A DNA stretch of 64,000 nt from Channallabes apus. Its lineage: Eukaryota; Chordata; Actinopteri; Siluriformes; Clariidae. Position numbers and translations under genes: made by a program. The stretch lies in contig CM060113.1 of assembly GCA_030522415.1 (NCBI GenBank), positions 8,051,065 through 8,115,064 on the forward strand. Reading direction: 5' to 3'. The notes under the pieces were generated by a model, which was given only the letters and a program-made list of their open reading frames with translations, did not search any database and had not been told where the DNA came from. Shown here in pieces: positions 21,601 to 32,698 of this stretch (position 1 is its first letter; each line of letters begins with the position of its first letter).

Positions 21601-24600
21601 ATTATAGTAAAGATGTAATGAAATCTATACAGCAAAATTAAGTTTTGTATGATAATACAAGTAACATGGTTTAGCAAATGTATTCATTCTTCTTATTTTA
21701 ACACACATGCGTTCAAGTCAAACCGGGAGTTTTGTTGAATTTTCTCAAATGTAAAACTGATTGCCGTTACAGAAGACTTAAAGCACAGTACGGTGATGAG
21801 ACTCTTAGCCGCAGATCAAAGTTTTAAAACATTCGAAGTTTTAAAGACGGTGAATTACGATTCCGGCTAAGGTGACTCGGAGCTCACTGCAGTCGTTCCG
21901 TGGATATTCAGCGAGTGGAACGTCTGATCCTTGAAAAACAACAACTTGTCGCCAACTTGCAGAAGAGACGTGTCCGTCTGTGGTAACTGTACACACAATC
22001 ATTCACCAACACCACATGCACGTTACTGGAACTCAACTGGAAATTATTGCCACATCCCCCATACAGTCCTGACCTCGCTCCAAGCTATTTCTACATATTT
22101 GGGCCATTAAAGGAGTTCATGGGAGGCCAGTGTTTCATAAATGAAGCAGAGGATCTGATTATGGCTGAACAAAACTTTTTACCTTACTCTCATAGGGTTT
22201 TGACTCTCATAGCTGTGTTCAGTTATTATGAATATTCAAAAGTCCCAGTTTGACTTGATCACCCTTTAGTATTATGTAAAGTAAAATAACTCAAGTCCCA
22301 TATAGTTTCCTGAAACAGGATGGGACAATACCTACTCTGTTCACCTCATTTAATCTTTAAAAGGCTTGATAATCAACTTATTACACACTTTAAGGTTGTA
22401 TCTTCTACACATAAGGATACCCGTGTGTCAGGAAAGAGTCCTGAGGATGTGATTTAGCTCAGCTGTACTGTACGTTCTCGTGTCGTACATGCTGGCGAGC
22501 AGGGCCGAGCTGGAGCAGCTGCAGGTGAAGGTGATGCAGGGACGAGAGAAATACCAGCAGAGCTCTCAATCCAGCACCGCTGTATCTGCCGTGCCGGCTT
22601 TTAGCATCAACGACAGGTTCACTCTGTGCCAAGAGGACGCCAGTTACAGCCTGACGCTGGAGGTGCAGACCGCCATCGATAACCTGCTGCTACAGGTCCG
22701 ACTACAAGGAGCTTAGGTCAAAAAATCTGAAATGCACTCAGAGACACACACTCATATTAGCTCATAAGTACTCAAATAATATCTTTTGTTGTACAGAGTG
22801 ATGTTCCTATAGACCTGCTGGACGTGGATAAGAACTCAGCAGTGGTTAGTTTCAGCGAATGTGATTCAGAGGTAAAGCAGTAAGATGTTTTCAGTTATTC
22901 TCGCTGCGTAAAGCACGACATTACATGTATATTAACTTGATCGTAACCAAGGTTTACGCTAGAGATTGCCCTTTTGTCTTTCTTTTATAGCCAAATGGGA
23001 ATTTCCTCCTTGCCACATACAGATGCCAGGCTAACACCACCAGGCTGGAATTGAAGGTACTTAATAACAGTTATCACTCTTGAAAGGCGGCATGGTGGCT
23101 TAGTGGTTTACCCCTGTCTCAGTACAGTTCATCATGACTTACAGCGAGTTTTGGCGCTGTGATTATGTTTCCATCTTTCCGTGAGAAAAATTAAACATGT
23201 TTAATCTTTTTGTCGGTCATCTGGGAAGTTATTAAATTTAATAATTACAATAAAATTAGGTGGTATGGTAGCTTAGTGGGTAGCATCATGGCCTTGCACA
23301 TCCAGGGTCCGGGGTCGTTTCCTGCTTCGGGACTGTGTGCTTGGTGGGTTTCCTCTGGGTACTCCGGTTTCCTCCCACAGTCCAAAGACATGCACATTAG
23401 GCGAATTGGCGTTCCCAAATTTCCTGTAGTGTGTGAATGTGCATGTGTGAATGGTGACCAGAGGTCGTACCAGGGTCGTACAAAATGGGAATAAATCCAA
23501 AGGTCACCATTGGCGTCCACGGTCCCTGGTGGGACTACAGAGGTTCCCAGTTGGACGCAGGAATCACTCATGAAAAGTAACAATACTTGAATTTTTAAAC
23601 GGTCTGGAACAAGGTTGCAAATTTCACACGTCTATCAGCAAAAGCCCAACAAATCATTTATGATTTGATAAATGAATCAAGAAAAAAAATAGTTTTTAAG
23701 GCTCCTCGGGAGCACGGTATGACTCGATCATGTCTAGTGCGAAAGCCGCCTAAATATATTTTTAATGCTACACTGTGGATTCTTGTTTCTTGGTTCTGAT
23801 TGGTCTGAATGCTTTGTTATAATATCATTTCTTGTATAGTATCAAATTACACAAAGAAACATTTTAAAATTGTAAATATGGTAAATTTCTCTGTCCATCA
23901 AAACAAGGCCATAAAAGTACCACATCCAATCCCCCACATAGCCTGAACTGCAAGTTCGCCCCCTTGTGGTGGACAAGTTAATAGATATGTGAGAGAAATA
24001 TGATGCTAAACAAACATTATTAGTTAATAAAGCCATCCAAATCTTAACAGGAATTTATAGATCAATGATTAGTTATTAACACCCCAAGTCTGGGACAGCG
24101 GCACGCAGTTGTTGCATTCATTGTAGAAAAGTAAAGTCGTAGGAGCACAAAAAAAAACCAGAGCATGCTGAAATGTTCAGTTTTTCTGAGTAATGTTGTC
24201 GAAACAGCCAACCTATAAAGAAAAAATTTAAACTGACAATCTATGTAGTTACACAGAAGTTAATAAACGTAATGTGTGTACAGTCAAAAGTTTGGACACA
24301 ACCTCCAATTAATTCTATGGTGTTTCCTTATTTCTTTTTACACTGTAAAACAATGTTGAAGGCATCCAACATGAAATAATCTTCTTTAAACAGTTGATAT
24401 TGAGATGTTTCTGCTACTTATGATCTGTAAATCCTTCATAATGGCTCTAATCTGAGGTGCTGTTTGTTAATTGGTGATTTCCGAGGCTCTAAATGAACGT
24501 CTCCTCTGCAGCAGAGGTACATTTAGGTCTTGTTTTCCTGGGAAGGTCTTCATGAGAGACGCTTGATGGGATTTGCAAATGCACTTGACAATAATGGTCT

Positions 24601-27600
24601 TGCAAGAACTGTTACAGAACAGCTGACCTTCATGTCTTAAAATAACAACTGACTGTTACTGTTGTTGTTACTTAAATACCTCATGCCTTACGTGTTATTT
24701 CATAGTTTTGAAAAAATCCAGTATTGTTCTAGGAGTTGTGTCCAAACTTTTGATCATACTATATATACAAGGAGTGCTTTTATACTATAATTTTGGACAC
24801 AGATTCTATTTTGCTTGACCTCAAATTTAAATTTTATTTGTCACATACACAGTCATACACAGAACGATATGCAGTGAAATGCTTAAACGACCGCCCGTGA
24901 CCTTAAAAATGTAAAAAACAGTTATAATATAAATAAATAGAAGACAATATAAAAAAACGTCAAAAAATACATAAGAAATATAAAAACTTATCTATACAAT
25001 GAGAGAAAATATAAAGATCAATTTAAATGGAAATAAGTGGAAACGACCAGGACGTGTGCAAATATGCATGTGTGTGTAGATGTCCATAGTCCATAAATGT
25101 CCATAATCTGTGCAAATGTGCATGAATGTCCGGGGTATGTGCAACTGTGCATGAGTGTCAATTACTGTGTAGTGTGCAAAAATGCAGAGAGGTTTAGTCC
25201 TGTAAAATGTCCATAACTGTGAATTGTGCAATGTGCAAAGACGCAGAGAGTGTTTAGTCCTGAGTATTGATCTATTGTATTGATGTGGTGCAGTGGTTAG
25301 CACTGTCGCCTTGCACCTCCAGGGTCCGGGTTCCATTCCCGGCCAGGCTCGATTCCCGTCTCTGTGTGCATGGAGTTTGCATGTTCTCCCCGTGCTTGGT
25401 GGGTTTCCTCCGGGTACTCCGGTTTCCTCCCACAGTCTAAAGATATGCAGATTAGGCTAATTGGCGTTCCCAAATTGACCATAGTGTGTGAATGAGTGTG
25501 TGTGTGTGCTCTACGATGGATTGGCACGCTGTCCAGGGTGTACCCTGCCTCGTGCCCAGAGTCTCCTGGGATAGGCTCCAGGTCCCCGCGACCCTAAATA
25601 CAGGATAAAGCGGTATAGAAGATGAATGAATGAATGTATTGATCTCAACGTTCGGTACATTTGTGTAATGTGAACACTCCATGTTGTACCTGGGAGCAGA
25701 ACAGATAGGTGGTCTTGAGTACAGCACAGCGTACTTGAGCCTGGCTCGAAGCAAATATAAAAGCCAACCTCAACTGTAGATGGAAATGGAACGCTGTTTA
25801 GAATGTGACATCATCAATACATTTGTCTTTTTCGAAATCTCTGTGTGCTTACAGCACGTCTTAGTCCTGTACTGAGATGAAGAACTGCACTAAAGTAGGA
25901 AGCCATGTGAGAGGGTTGCTTTTGACATTTTCTCTGAAATATCAATAATATTAAGCATAGCAAAAAGATTGAGGTCTTTGTACTCTTCATCTCTTTGTGC
26001 TTATTGTTGGGTCAAAAAAAACCAACTAGGCGCATAACTACTCTATGGGAGAGGGTAAACGTGCAAGTGTACTCTGATATGAAAGAATATTACTTATGTG
26101 AAAGGCGTTGAACAGGGAAACAGGGAACAGGGGAGCATGGTATGACTCGATCATGTCTAGTGTGAAAGCCACCTAAATATGTTTTTAATACTACATTGTG
26201 GAATTCTTGTTTCTTGGTTCTGATTGGTATGAATGTTTTATTATACACTGTGTTCCAAATTATTATGCAAATTGGATGTAATCGTCATAAACATTAAATG
26301 CTTAGTTTTTAAATTAAACTCATGGTTGGTTTTGCGTCTCAGGGCTCTTTGGATCACTGAAATGAATCTCAGACACGTGTGATAATTAGTTTGCCAGATG
26401 AGCCCAATTAAAGAAAAAGTACTGAAGAAGGTTGTTCCACATTATTAAGCAGGCCGCAGGTTTCAAGCAATATGGGAAAGAAAAAGGATCTCTGCTGCAG
26501 AAAAGCGTCAAATAGTGCAATGCCTTGGACAAGGTATAAAAACGTTAGATATTTCAAAAAACTCATCGTACTGTGAAGACATTTGTGGCTGATTCAGAGC
26601 ACAGACAGGTTCGTGCAGATAAAGGCAGAATGAAGAAGGTTTCTGCCAGACAAATTCATCGGATTAAGAGAGCAGCTGCTGAAATGCCAAAGCAGCAAAC
26701 AGGTATTTGAAGCTGCTGGTGCCTCTGGAGTCCCACGAACCTCAAGGTGTAGGATCCTTTAAAGGCTTGCAGTTGTACATAAACCTACTATTCGGCCCCT
26801 AATCAATGCTCACAAGCAGAAACGGTTGCAGTGGGCCCTGGCATACATGAAGACTCATTTTTAAACAGTCTTGTTTACTTGAGTGTCGTGCAACCCTGGA
26901 TGGTCCAGATGGATGGAGTAGTGGATGGTTGGTGGATGGCCACCATGTCCCAACAAGGCTGCAACATCAACAAGGAGGTGCCGGAGTCATGTTTTGGGCC
27001 AGAATCATGGGGAGAGAGCTGGTAGGCCCCTGTAGGGTCCCTGAAGGTGTGAACATGACCTCTGCAAAGTATATTGAGTGACCACTTTCTTCCATGGTAC
27101 AAAAAGAAGAACCGTGTCTTCCGTAACAAAATCAACTTCATGCATGACAATGCACCATCTCATGCTGCAAAGAATACCAGTGTGTCATTGGCTGCTATGG
27201 GAATAAAAGATGAGAAACTCATGGTGTGGCTGCCATCCTCCCCTGACCTCAAACCCATTGAGAACCTTTGGAGAATCCTCAACAGATCTATGAGGGTGGG
27301 AGGCAGTTTGATTCAAAACAGCAGCTCTGGGAGGCTATTCTGACATCCCGCAAAGAAATTCAAGCGGAAACTGTCCAAAAACTCACAAGTTCAATGGATG
27401 CAAGAATTGTGAAGGTGATATCAAAGAAGGGGTCCTATGTTAAGGTGTAACATGTAGCCCTGTTAGGATGTTTTTGATTGAAAGAGTTTTCAGTAAATAT
27501 GACCTCCTAATGCTGCAAAATCAACAAAAGCCCATTTTCACTTCTTTACAACCTATAAAATGTTTTAACTCTTTTGTGCGTAATAATTTGGAACAGTGCG

Positions 27601-30600
27601 TTTTCAGTTTTTTATTTTTTAAATAAATATTGTCATCATTAGGAGGTTTGTTCAATAAAATTCCAATTATACCCTAATAGTTGATGATTAGAAAATTATA
27701 CTGACTGTCATTTGCATTGACTAATTATGAAAATCAGGGAAAGATATCATTATAATAATTTGGAACTCAGTGTAATGTTATTTCTTGTATAGTATCAAAT
27801 TATACAAAGAAACGGTTTTAAATTGTAAATAAGTTGATTAAGTCCCCGGTTGGTTGGTGTGTTTTAAGAGTCAATTCTAGTTTTCTTCAGGTCAGAGGGG
27901 ATTTATAGCGTACTATGAATTGAAAAGAAAATTATGTATCATCCTTTAATAAATCAAACATTGTTAGTATTTGCAAGCTGCTATAATTAAAGAGGAATAA
28001 AACACTTTGGGACGTACAGTTATTAGACAATGAAGTTGGCAGTAACGGTAAATTTACTTCTCATCAGGCTGAATCACACCAGATTATAAGAAACACGCCC
28101 ATAAAGGTTGTTCCTTTACATACTATATACTGTACTGTAATTCCCCAAACTAGTTAATTATTGCTGGTAAACTCCTGGGAATTAGCTATAAATATGTTTT
28201 TTTGACTACTGTTAGGTACAATGAAAAGTGCACATTGTTTCATGACACTTCTCTAACAAACAAAAAAAAACCCTTTTGATGTGTCACCATGTGTTTCTAC
28301 TCACTAAGGACAGAAGTGGTATCCTAGGTACCATAGGGCACAGCTGGGATTTGAACCAGAATCGCAGCAGCAGAATGCACTGTTTCAGCGCTAAGCATGG
28401 GATTACATCAGTTCATGACGGGATTACATAAAGGTTACATCACCTGGTGATTTGCTGCTGAACAGAAGTGATGTTTCCAGCCAGTTGATTATTGTGTGCA
28501 ATCTTTTTTTGTGTGTGTTATTGTATGAACTCAGGCTGACCGTAATAGCCTTAATGATTAATACGACTTTACACTCAGAGTAAAGTGGTAATGCAGTACA
28601 AACTGCAGCAGATAACTGTTGAAAGCAGGTGGGATGTCTAACTTCAAACATTAATATCAAATATTAAAGAATACACAGTATTTTTGAAATATTTATTATT
28701 AAAAAATTTTGTTAATTGTCCACTTTTTTTGTATTGCACCATCCATTGTGATAAATGTTGTAGTGCATGTTTTCAGGTTATGGATTTTAAAAACGATGCT
28801 CATAGGAGCAAAAATATATATATAATTATCCATAATAATAATAATAATTATTATTATTACATCCAATAATCCTGCAATATTACTCCAATCACAGTCCATC
28901 ATCTTTTGTGCTCTTTTGAAGGTGAGGTCGATCGAGGGACAGTACGGTACTCTTCAAGCTTACGTAACGCCACGGCTGCAGCCTAAAACCTGCCAGGTGC
29001 GTCAGTACCAGATCAAACCACTCTCGCTCCACCAGAGGACACACAGCATCGATCACGCCAGGTCAGACCCGTGTAGCAGAGAAATCTATCCCATGAACGT
29101 TCCAAGGTTCAGCTTTGGCTGCTGTTTTGAAACTCAAGGAAACCTTCATCTCCTTGGATTTTTGTCTCCAGGCCTATGAACACCTTGAGGCTATCGGGGC
29201 AGTTCAGCTTTGCCGAGATCCACTCGTGGGTGGTGTTCTGCCTGCCAGAGGTGCCTGAGAAAACCCCAGCAGGAGAAAGCATCACCTTTTATTTTCAGAA
29301 CACTTTCCTGGGAACGCAGCTCGAGGCGAGCTACTGGTGAGGCAGACTTCTACATGGGCAAGTTGTCTATAGGACATACAGGTCCTTCTCAAAAAATTAG
29401 CATATTGTGATAAAGTTCATTATTTTCTGTAATGTACTGATAAACATTAGACTTTCATATATTTTAGATTCATGACACACAAACTGAAGTAGTTCAAGCC
29501 TTTTATTGTTTTAATATTGATGATTGTGGCATACAGCTCATGAAAACCCAAAATCCCTATCTCAAAAAATTTGCATATTTCATCCGACCAATAAAAGAAA
29601 AGTGTTTTTAATACAAAAAAAGTCAACCTTCAAATAATTATGTTCAGTTCTGCACTCAATACTTGGTCGGGAATCCTTTTGCAGATTCTTGTGTCTTGTG
29701 TCTCTCAACTTTCTCTTCACAATATCCCACAGATTCTCTATGGGGTTCAGGTCAGGAGAGTTGGCAGGCCAATTGAGCACAGTAATACCATGGTCAGTAA
29801 ACCATTTACCAGTGGTTTTGGCACTGTGAGCAGGTGCCAGGTCGTGCTGAAAAATGAAATCTTCACCTCCATAAAGCTTTTCAGCAGATGGAAGCATGAA
29901 GTGCTCCAAAATCTCCTGATAGCTAGCTGCATTGACCCTGCCCTTGATAAAACACAGTGGACCAACACCAGCAGCTGACATGGCACCCCAGACCATCACT
30001 GACTGTGGGTACTTGACACTGGACTTCAGGCATTTTGGCATTTCCCTCTCCCCAGTCTTCCTCCAGACTCTGGCACCTTGATTTCCGAATGACATGCAAA
30101 ATTTGCAACCTGTAGCCCATTTCCTGCACACGCCTGTACACGGTGGCTCTGGATGTTTCTACTCCAGACTCAGTCCACTGCTTCTGCAGGTCCCCCAAGG
30201 TCTGGAATCGGTCCTTCTCCACAATCTTCCTCAGGGCCCGGTCACCTCTTCTCGTTGTGCAGCGTTTTCTGCCACACTTTTTCCTTCCCACAGACTTCCC
30301 ACTGAGGTGCCTTGATACAGCACTCTGGGAACAGCCTATTCGTTCAGAAATGTCTTTCTGTGTCTTACCCTCTTGCTTGAGGGTGTCAATGATGGCCTTC
30401 TGGACAGCAGTCAGGTCGGCAGTCTTACCCATGATTGCGGTTTTGAGTAATGAACCAGGCTGGGAGTTTTTAAAAGCCTCAGGAATCTTTTGCAGGTGTT
30501 TAGAGTTAATTAGTTGATTCAGATGATTAGGTTAATAGCTCGTTTAGAGAAGCTTTTCATGATATGCTAATTTTTTTAGATTTTTTGAGGGTTTTCATGA

Positions 30601-32064
30601 GCTGTATGCCACAATCATCAATATTAAAACAATAAAAGGCTTGAACTACTTCAGTTTGTGTGTAATGAATCTAAAATATATGAAAGTCTAATGTTTATCA
30701 GTACATTACAGAAAATAATGAACTTTATCACAATATGCAAATTTTTTGAGAAGGACCTGTAGAATGAAAATATAAAAGCTGTACTGAAAGAGAGGCAAAA
30801 GAGCGGATAACTTTATAAACTGACATAAATCGTTCCAACTGGACATGTTGGTAGAGTAACTCTTCCTCTATACAAAGATGCTACTCAACATGGTCTCCAT
30901 CACAAGTTAGCTGTTATTGAACCCAACTCTATCAGTTGATGATGGTCTCCTGCTACGCTACACGATGTTTACTGAGATGACACCATTGACGAGCAATGTG
31001 CACAGATGGATGAAGAAGTTTAAAGAAGAACTTGTAGACTTGCGTAGAGGGAGATCATCACCTGCAAACACTGAAATCAAAGTGGATACAACTTTTTTTT
31101 TTTAAGGAGGTTTCATGTGTTGGGTTCAACAGGTTCAACATCAATTGTCATAGAGAAAGAGTTACTCTACCAACAATCTATGTCAGTTAATTAAAAACGT
31201 TACATCCCTCGTACATTATCGCCTGCAGTGGTAGTAAGATTCATCTGTTGTTTCTGTTTTGTTTTTGTTTTTTTAGCAAAGGAGAAGGGAACTTTAAATC
31301 AGATAACATTTCCACGATATCCATCCTCAAGGACGTTCTGTCTAAAGAGGCCACCAAGCGCAAAATCAATCTAAACATTTCTTATGGTGAGTTAACATCC
31401 ATGCAAATTCATATAAATTGTCGTTTCATGTCCCTGTTTTTATATTTTTTTTCTCTTTTTGTTCTTTTTTTTTTTTTAGAAGTGAATGAAGAATCTGTGA
31501 GCCATACACTGAAGATGATTCATCCTAAGCTCGAGTATCAGCTCTTGTTGGCCAAAAAGGTTCAGCTTATCGATGCTTTAAAGGTAGACTCTGTAAGATT
31601 CTGTAAGGATCTTGAACTGAAGATACAGGCTTTTTATTCATGTGGATGTTTTTTTTTTTTTTTGTCTCCTGTAGGAGCTGCAAGTGCATGAAGGAAATGC
31701 AGATTTCCTGATTCCAGAGTATCGCAGTATACTCGACGAGTCTGCTCGCCTGTTAGAGGAATACAAAAAACAGCCAGCTCACCTGGAACGATTATACGGT
31801 AAACAGGCCTTTTTGATATGCAATGTCTTTCTTTGGCTTTTTTTGTTTGATTAAAAACATCAATTACACTGTTCAAACAACATTGCTATCAAATATGTAC
31901 AAATGTGTAACCTATGTATTCCTCTTACAGGCATGATTACCGACCTCTTCATCGACAAGTTTAAATTCAAAGGGCAAAACGTCAAGACAAAGGTTTCACA
32001 ACTCCTTGAAATATTAGACAACTATGATCTGAACTCTCTGGTGGACTTTTTCAATGATGCTTAA
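15662..32064 (+). CDS. bbs7: Bardet-Biedl syndrome 7 protein (BBSome subunit), complete
   Basis: BBS7 is part of the BBSome, the coat complex that moves membrane cargo in and out of cilia. Nineteen coding exons: 15662-15697, 16725-16790, 17096-17158, 17487-17662, 17780-17966, 18712-18784, 18868-18984, 20187-20317, 20408-20492, 20658-20760, 22503-22695, 22797-22871, 22991-23056, 28922-29061, 29172-29336, 31277-31386, 31480-31583, 31675-31798, 31931-32064. They join in phase to 715 codons, the length of human BBS7. The N-terminal half is the beta-propeller ([24 protein letters not shown]), a coiled-coil starts near residue 346 ([19 protein letters not shown]), and the C-terminal GAE/platform region includes [16 protein letters not shown] and [13 protein letters not shown]. 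All introns are GT-AG; the exon 2 (GTCATT) and exon 14 (GTCAGA) donors are weak. Introns 5, 13 and 15 are loaded with transposons, intron 13 being 5.9 kb. Confidence 0.97.
15849..16432 (-). mobile_element. Mariner family A copy
   Basis: Bounded by TTCAAGTCAAACCGGGACTTTTG and AATTCCCGGTTTGACCTGAA, the inverted ends of the family. The interior is a decayed minus-strand transposase with a LINE tail at 16285-16360 inside it. Confidence 0.7.
16285..16360 (+). repeat. LINE 3' tail
   Basis: AAGCTGCTTTGCGACAATGA..TATACAAATGAAA followed by a TTGAA-type repeat matches the ends of the LINE copies at 36000 and 48820. Confidence 0.6.
17990..18482. mobile_element. Non-autonomous Tc1-type element with TA target duplication
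   Basis: The left end CACTATATTGCTAAAAGTAT and the inverted right end (CACTACCAAAAGTATTCACC) form terminal repeats, each flanked by TA (17988-17989 and 18483-18484). At 493 bp it lacks a transposase. It lies in bbs7 intron 5. Confidence 0.75.
19650..20092 (+). mobile_element. Mariner family A copy, 5' truncated
   Basis: Ends in AAAGTCCCAGTTTGACTTGAACG and contains the same decayed body as other copies (GAAGAGACGCATCTGTCTGTG). It lies in bbs7 intron 7. Confidence 0.65.
21136..21530 (+). repeat. V-SINE, full length, with perfect 13-bp target duplication
   Basis: GACTTTAATTATG at 21136-21148 is repeated exactly at 21518-21530. In between lie the tRNA head with intact A and B boxes, the central block and a (TGAA)n tail. 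It lies in bbs7 intron 10. The perfect duplication indicates a young insertion. Confidence 0.93.
21714..22258 (+). mobile_element. Mariner family A copy with both ends
   Basis: Terminal repeats TTCAAGTCAAACCGGGAGTTTT and CAAAAGTCCCAGTTTGACTTGA are inverted. A transposase scrap with [20 protein letters not shown] survives; the second catalytic Asp region is recognisable but the N-terminal two-thirds are gone. It lies in bbs7 intron 10. Confidence 0.75.
23262..23440 (+). repeat. V-SINE 5' part
   Basis: tRNA head (GTAGCTTAGTGGGTAGCATCA) and central block are present; the tail is replaced by unrelated sequence after 23440. A second stub of a tRNA head lies at 23086-23116. Confidence 0.75.
23700..23880 (+). 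repeat. Dispersed repeat, uninterrupted copy
   Basis: Segment from GAGCACGGTATGACTCGATC to ACACAAAGAAAC is repeated at 26130-26245 plus 27773-27830. This copy shows the uninterrupted form of the site later hit by a Tc1 element. The repeat family itself is not recognised. Confidence 0.75.
24281..24760. mobile_element. Non-autonomous Tc1-type element, family C
   Basis: Starts CAGTCAAAAGTTTGGACAC after TA and ends with the inverted GTGTCCAAACTTTTGATCA. Body landmark GCAGCAGAGGTACATTTAGGTC is shared with the copy at 63515-63885. Confidence 0.7.
24826..25260 (-). repeat. LINE-like 3' tail with degenerate tandem repeats
   Basis: ATTTTATTTGTCACATACACAG is a common fish repeat end, here inverted. 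Past it lie imperfect repeats around TGTGCAAA-GCAGAGAG and GTTTAGTCCTG (25180-25260). Confidence 0.45.
25276..25643 (+). repeat. V-SINE, full length, with 9-bp target duplication
   Basis: TGTATTGAT at 25276-25284 and 25635-25643 flank an element with A/B boxes, central block and (TGAA)n tail. Confidence 0.88.
26246..27772 (+). mobile_element. Tc1-like transposon, full length but inactive
   Basis: The 1527-bp element has inverted ends CACTGTGTTCCAAATTATTA and CACTGAGTTCCAAATTATTA, flanked by TA at 26244-26245 and 27773-27774. It carries a transposase pseudogene. Confidence 0.88.
26470..27450 (+). pseudogene. Tc1-like transposase pseudogene
   Basis: Recognisable pieces in order: HTH scraps near 26500, [14 protein letters not shown] near 26660, [15 protein letters not shown] near 26985, [20 protein letters not shown] (second catalytic Asp) near 27130, and [17 protein letters not shown] (the third acidic residue, Glu) near 27240. 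Several frameshifts and stops break the frame, so no enzyme can be made. Confidence 0.85.
28250..28405 (-). repeat. Possible SINE scrap
   Basis: GCTGGGATTTGAACCAGAAT on the plus strand is a reversed B-box-like sequence and GCGCTAAGC a possible A-box remnant. Too short to assign to a family. Confidence 0.3.
29379..30759 (-). mobile_element. Tc1-like transposon, internally deleted, with IR/DR ends
   Basis: The 1381-bp element in bbs7 intron 15 has nearly identical terminal inverted repeats of about 170-200 bp, each with an outer and an inner copy of a CTCAAAAAATT-GCATAT motif. TA lies at both flanks (29377-29378 and 30760-30761). The ends look intact, so it could be moved by an enzyme supplied elsewhere. 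Confidence 0.9.
29580..30432 (-). pseudogene. Tc1-like transposase, catalytic core partly deleted
   Basis: The frame from 30432 has an intact start and HTH/paired-like DNA-binding region ([20 protein letters not shown], then [20 protein letters not shown]). After [11 protein letters not shown] it changes frame and jumps into the C-terminal half ([14 protein letters not shown], then [16 protein letters not shown] and [14 protein letters not shown]). The stretch holding the first catalytic Asp is deleted, while the second Asp and the Glu remain. The protein end is also scrambled. It cannot encode an active enzyme, though the N-terminal piece could still be a DNA-binding fragment. Confidence 0.85.
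30818..31192. mobile_element. Small mariner-derived element with inverted ends
   Basis: GTTGGTAGAGTAACTCTT near 30848 and the inverse AAGAGTTACTCTACCAACA near 31158, with ACTGACATA/TATGTCAGT outside them, form the ends. The inside keeps a short mariner-like HTH scrap ([12 protein letters not shown]). It lies in bbs7 intron 15. Confidence 0.55.
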
Positions 32065-32300
32065 TTAAAAAGACCAATCGCAAAGTTTTTTTATTATTTG
32101 TATGTAATATGTTTACCAAATGATTAGATTTCTTCAATATTTATTTTTAGTAGCTCGACTTTTTCACATGCCAAAGCACAGAAGCCTCACAGAGGGGTAT
32201 TAATACTTCATGAAATAGTGCTGTGTGTAATAATGTGTAATATGCTGACAAATAGATAACACTAGTGCGCTACGATTTTGTGAATTATTATTTGTATTCA

Positions 32301-32306
32301 AATAAA
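32301..32306 (+). terminator. Polyadenylation signal of bbs7
   Basis: AATAAA 237 bp after the bbs7 stop codon, the first canonical signal downstream. Confidence 0.6.
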
Positions 32307-32507
32307 TGCTCAAATACATTTTTTCTAATTGATATTTTGTGCACCAATACTGCATTGACTTGGCAGAAAAAATGCCGACTCGCTGACAAGGGTGTCAAAG
32401 AAGGTTGTCCGTGTTACTATGTTAATTTCTATGTTACAATAAAGTATATTTATTTAGGAGACATAGCCATCCTTTCTGTGGCAGTTACTTAAGTGGTTGG
32501 CTTCCTA

Positions 32508-32698
32508 GCTCGGGAATGCCAATTAGCCTAACCTGTTTGTCTTTGGGCTGTGGGAGGAAACCGGCGTAGCTGGAGGAAACCCACCAACCACAGGAGAACA
32601 TGCAAGCTCCACACACACAGACCATGAGGCAGGAATCGAACCCAGACCCTGGAGGTGCAAGGCCACAGTGCTAACCACTAAGTCACCAGGCTGCCCAG
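32508..32698 (-). repeat. V-SINE 5' part
   Basis: Central block (TGTCTTTGGGCTGTGGGAGG) and tRNA head (GTGCTAACCACTAAGTCACC) in reverse. The tail half is missing. Confidence 0.75.

Larger units (their letters stand above)
26130..27830 (+). repeat. Dispersed repeat, copy split by a Tc1 insertion
   Basis: The two halves (26130-26245 and 27773-27830) align to the continuous copy at 23700-23880 on either side of the Tc1 element. Confidence 0.75.
23057..28921 (+). other. bbs7 intron 13, transposon cluster
   Basis: This 5.9-kb intron, the largest in bbs7, holds a V-SINE 5' part, a foldback-type repeat pair, a Tc1 MITE, a LINE tail with tandem repeats, a young V-SINE and a nearly full-length Tc1 copy. 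No alternative exon was recognised. Confidence 0.8.
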
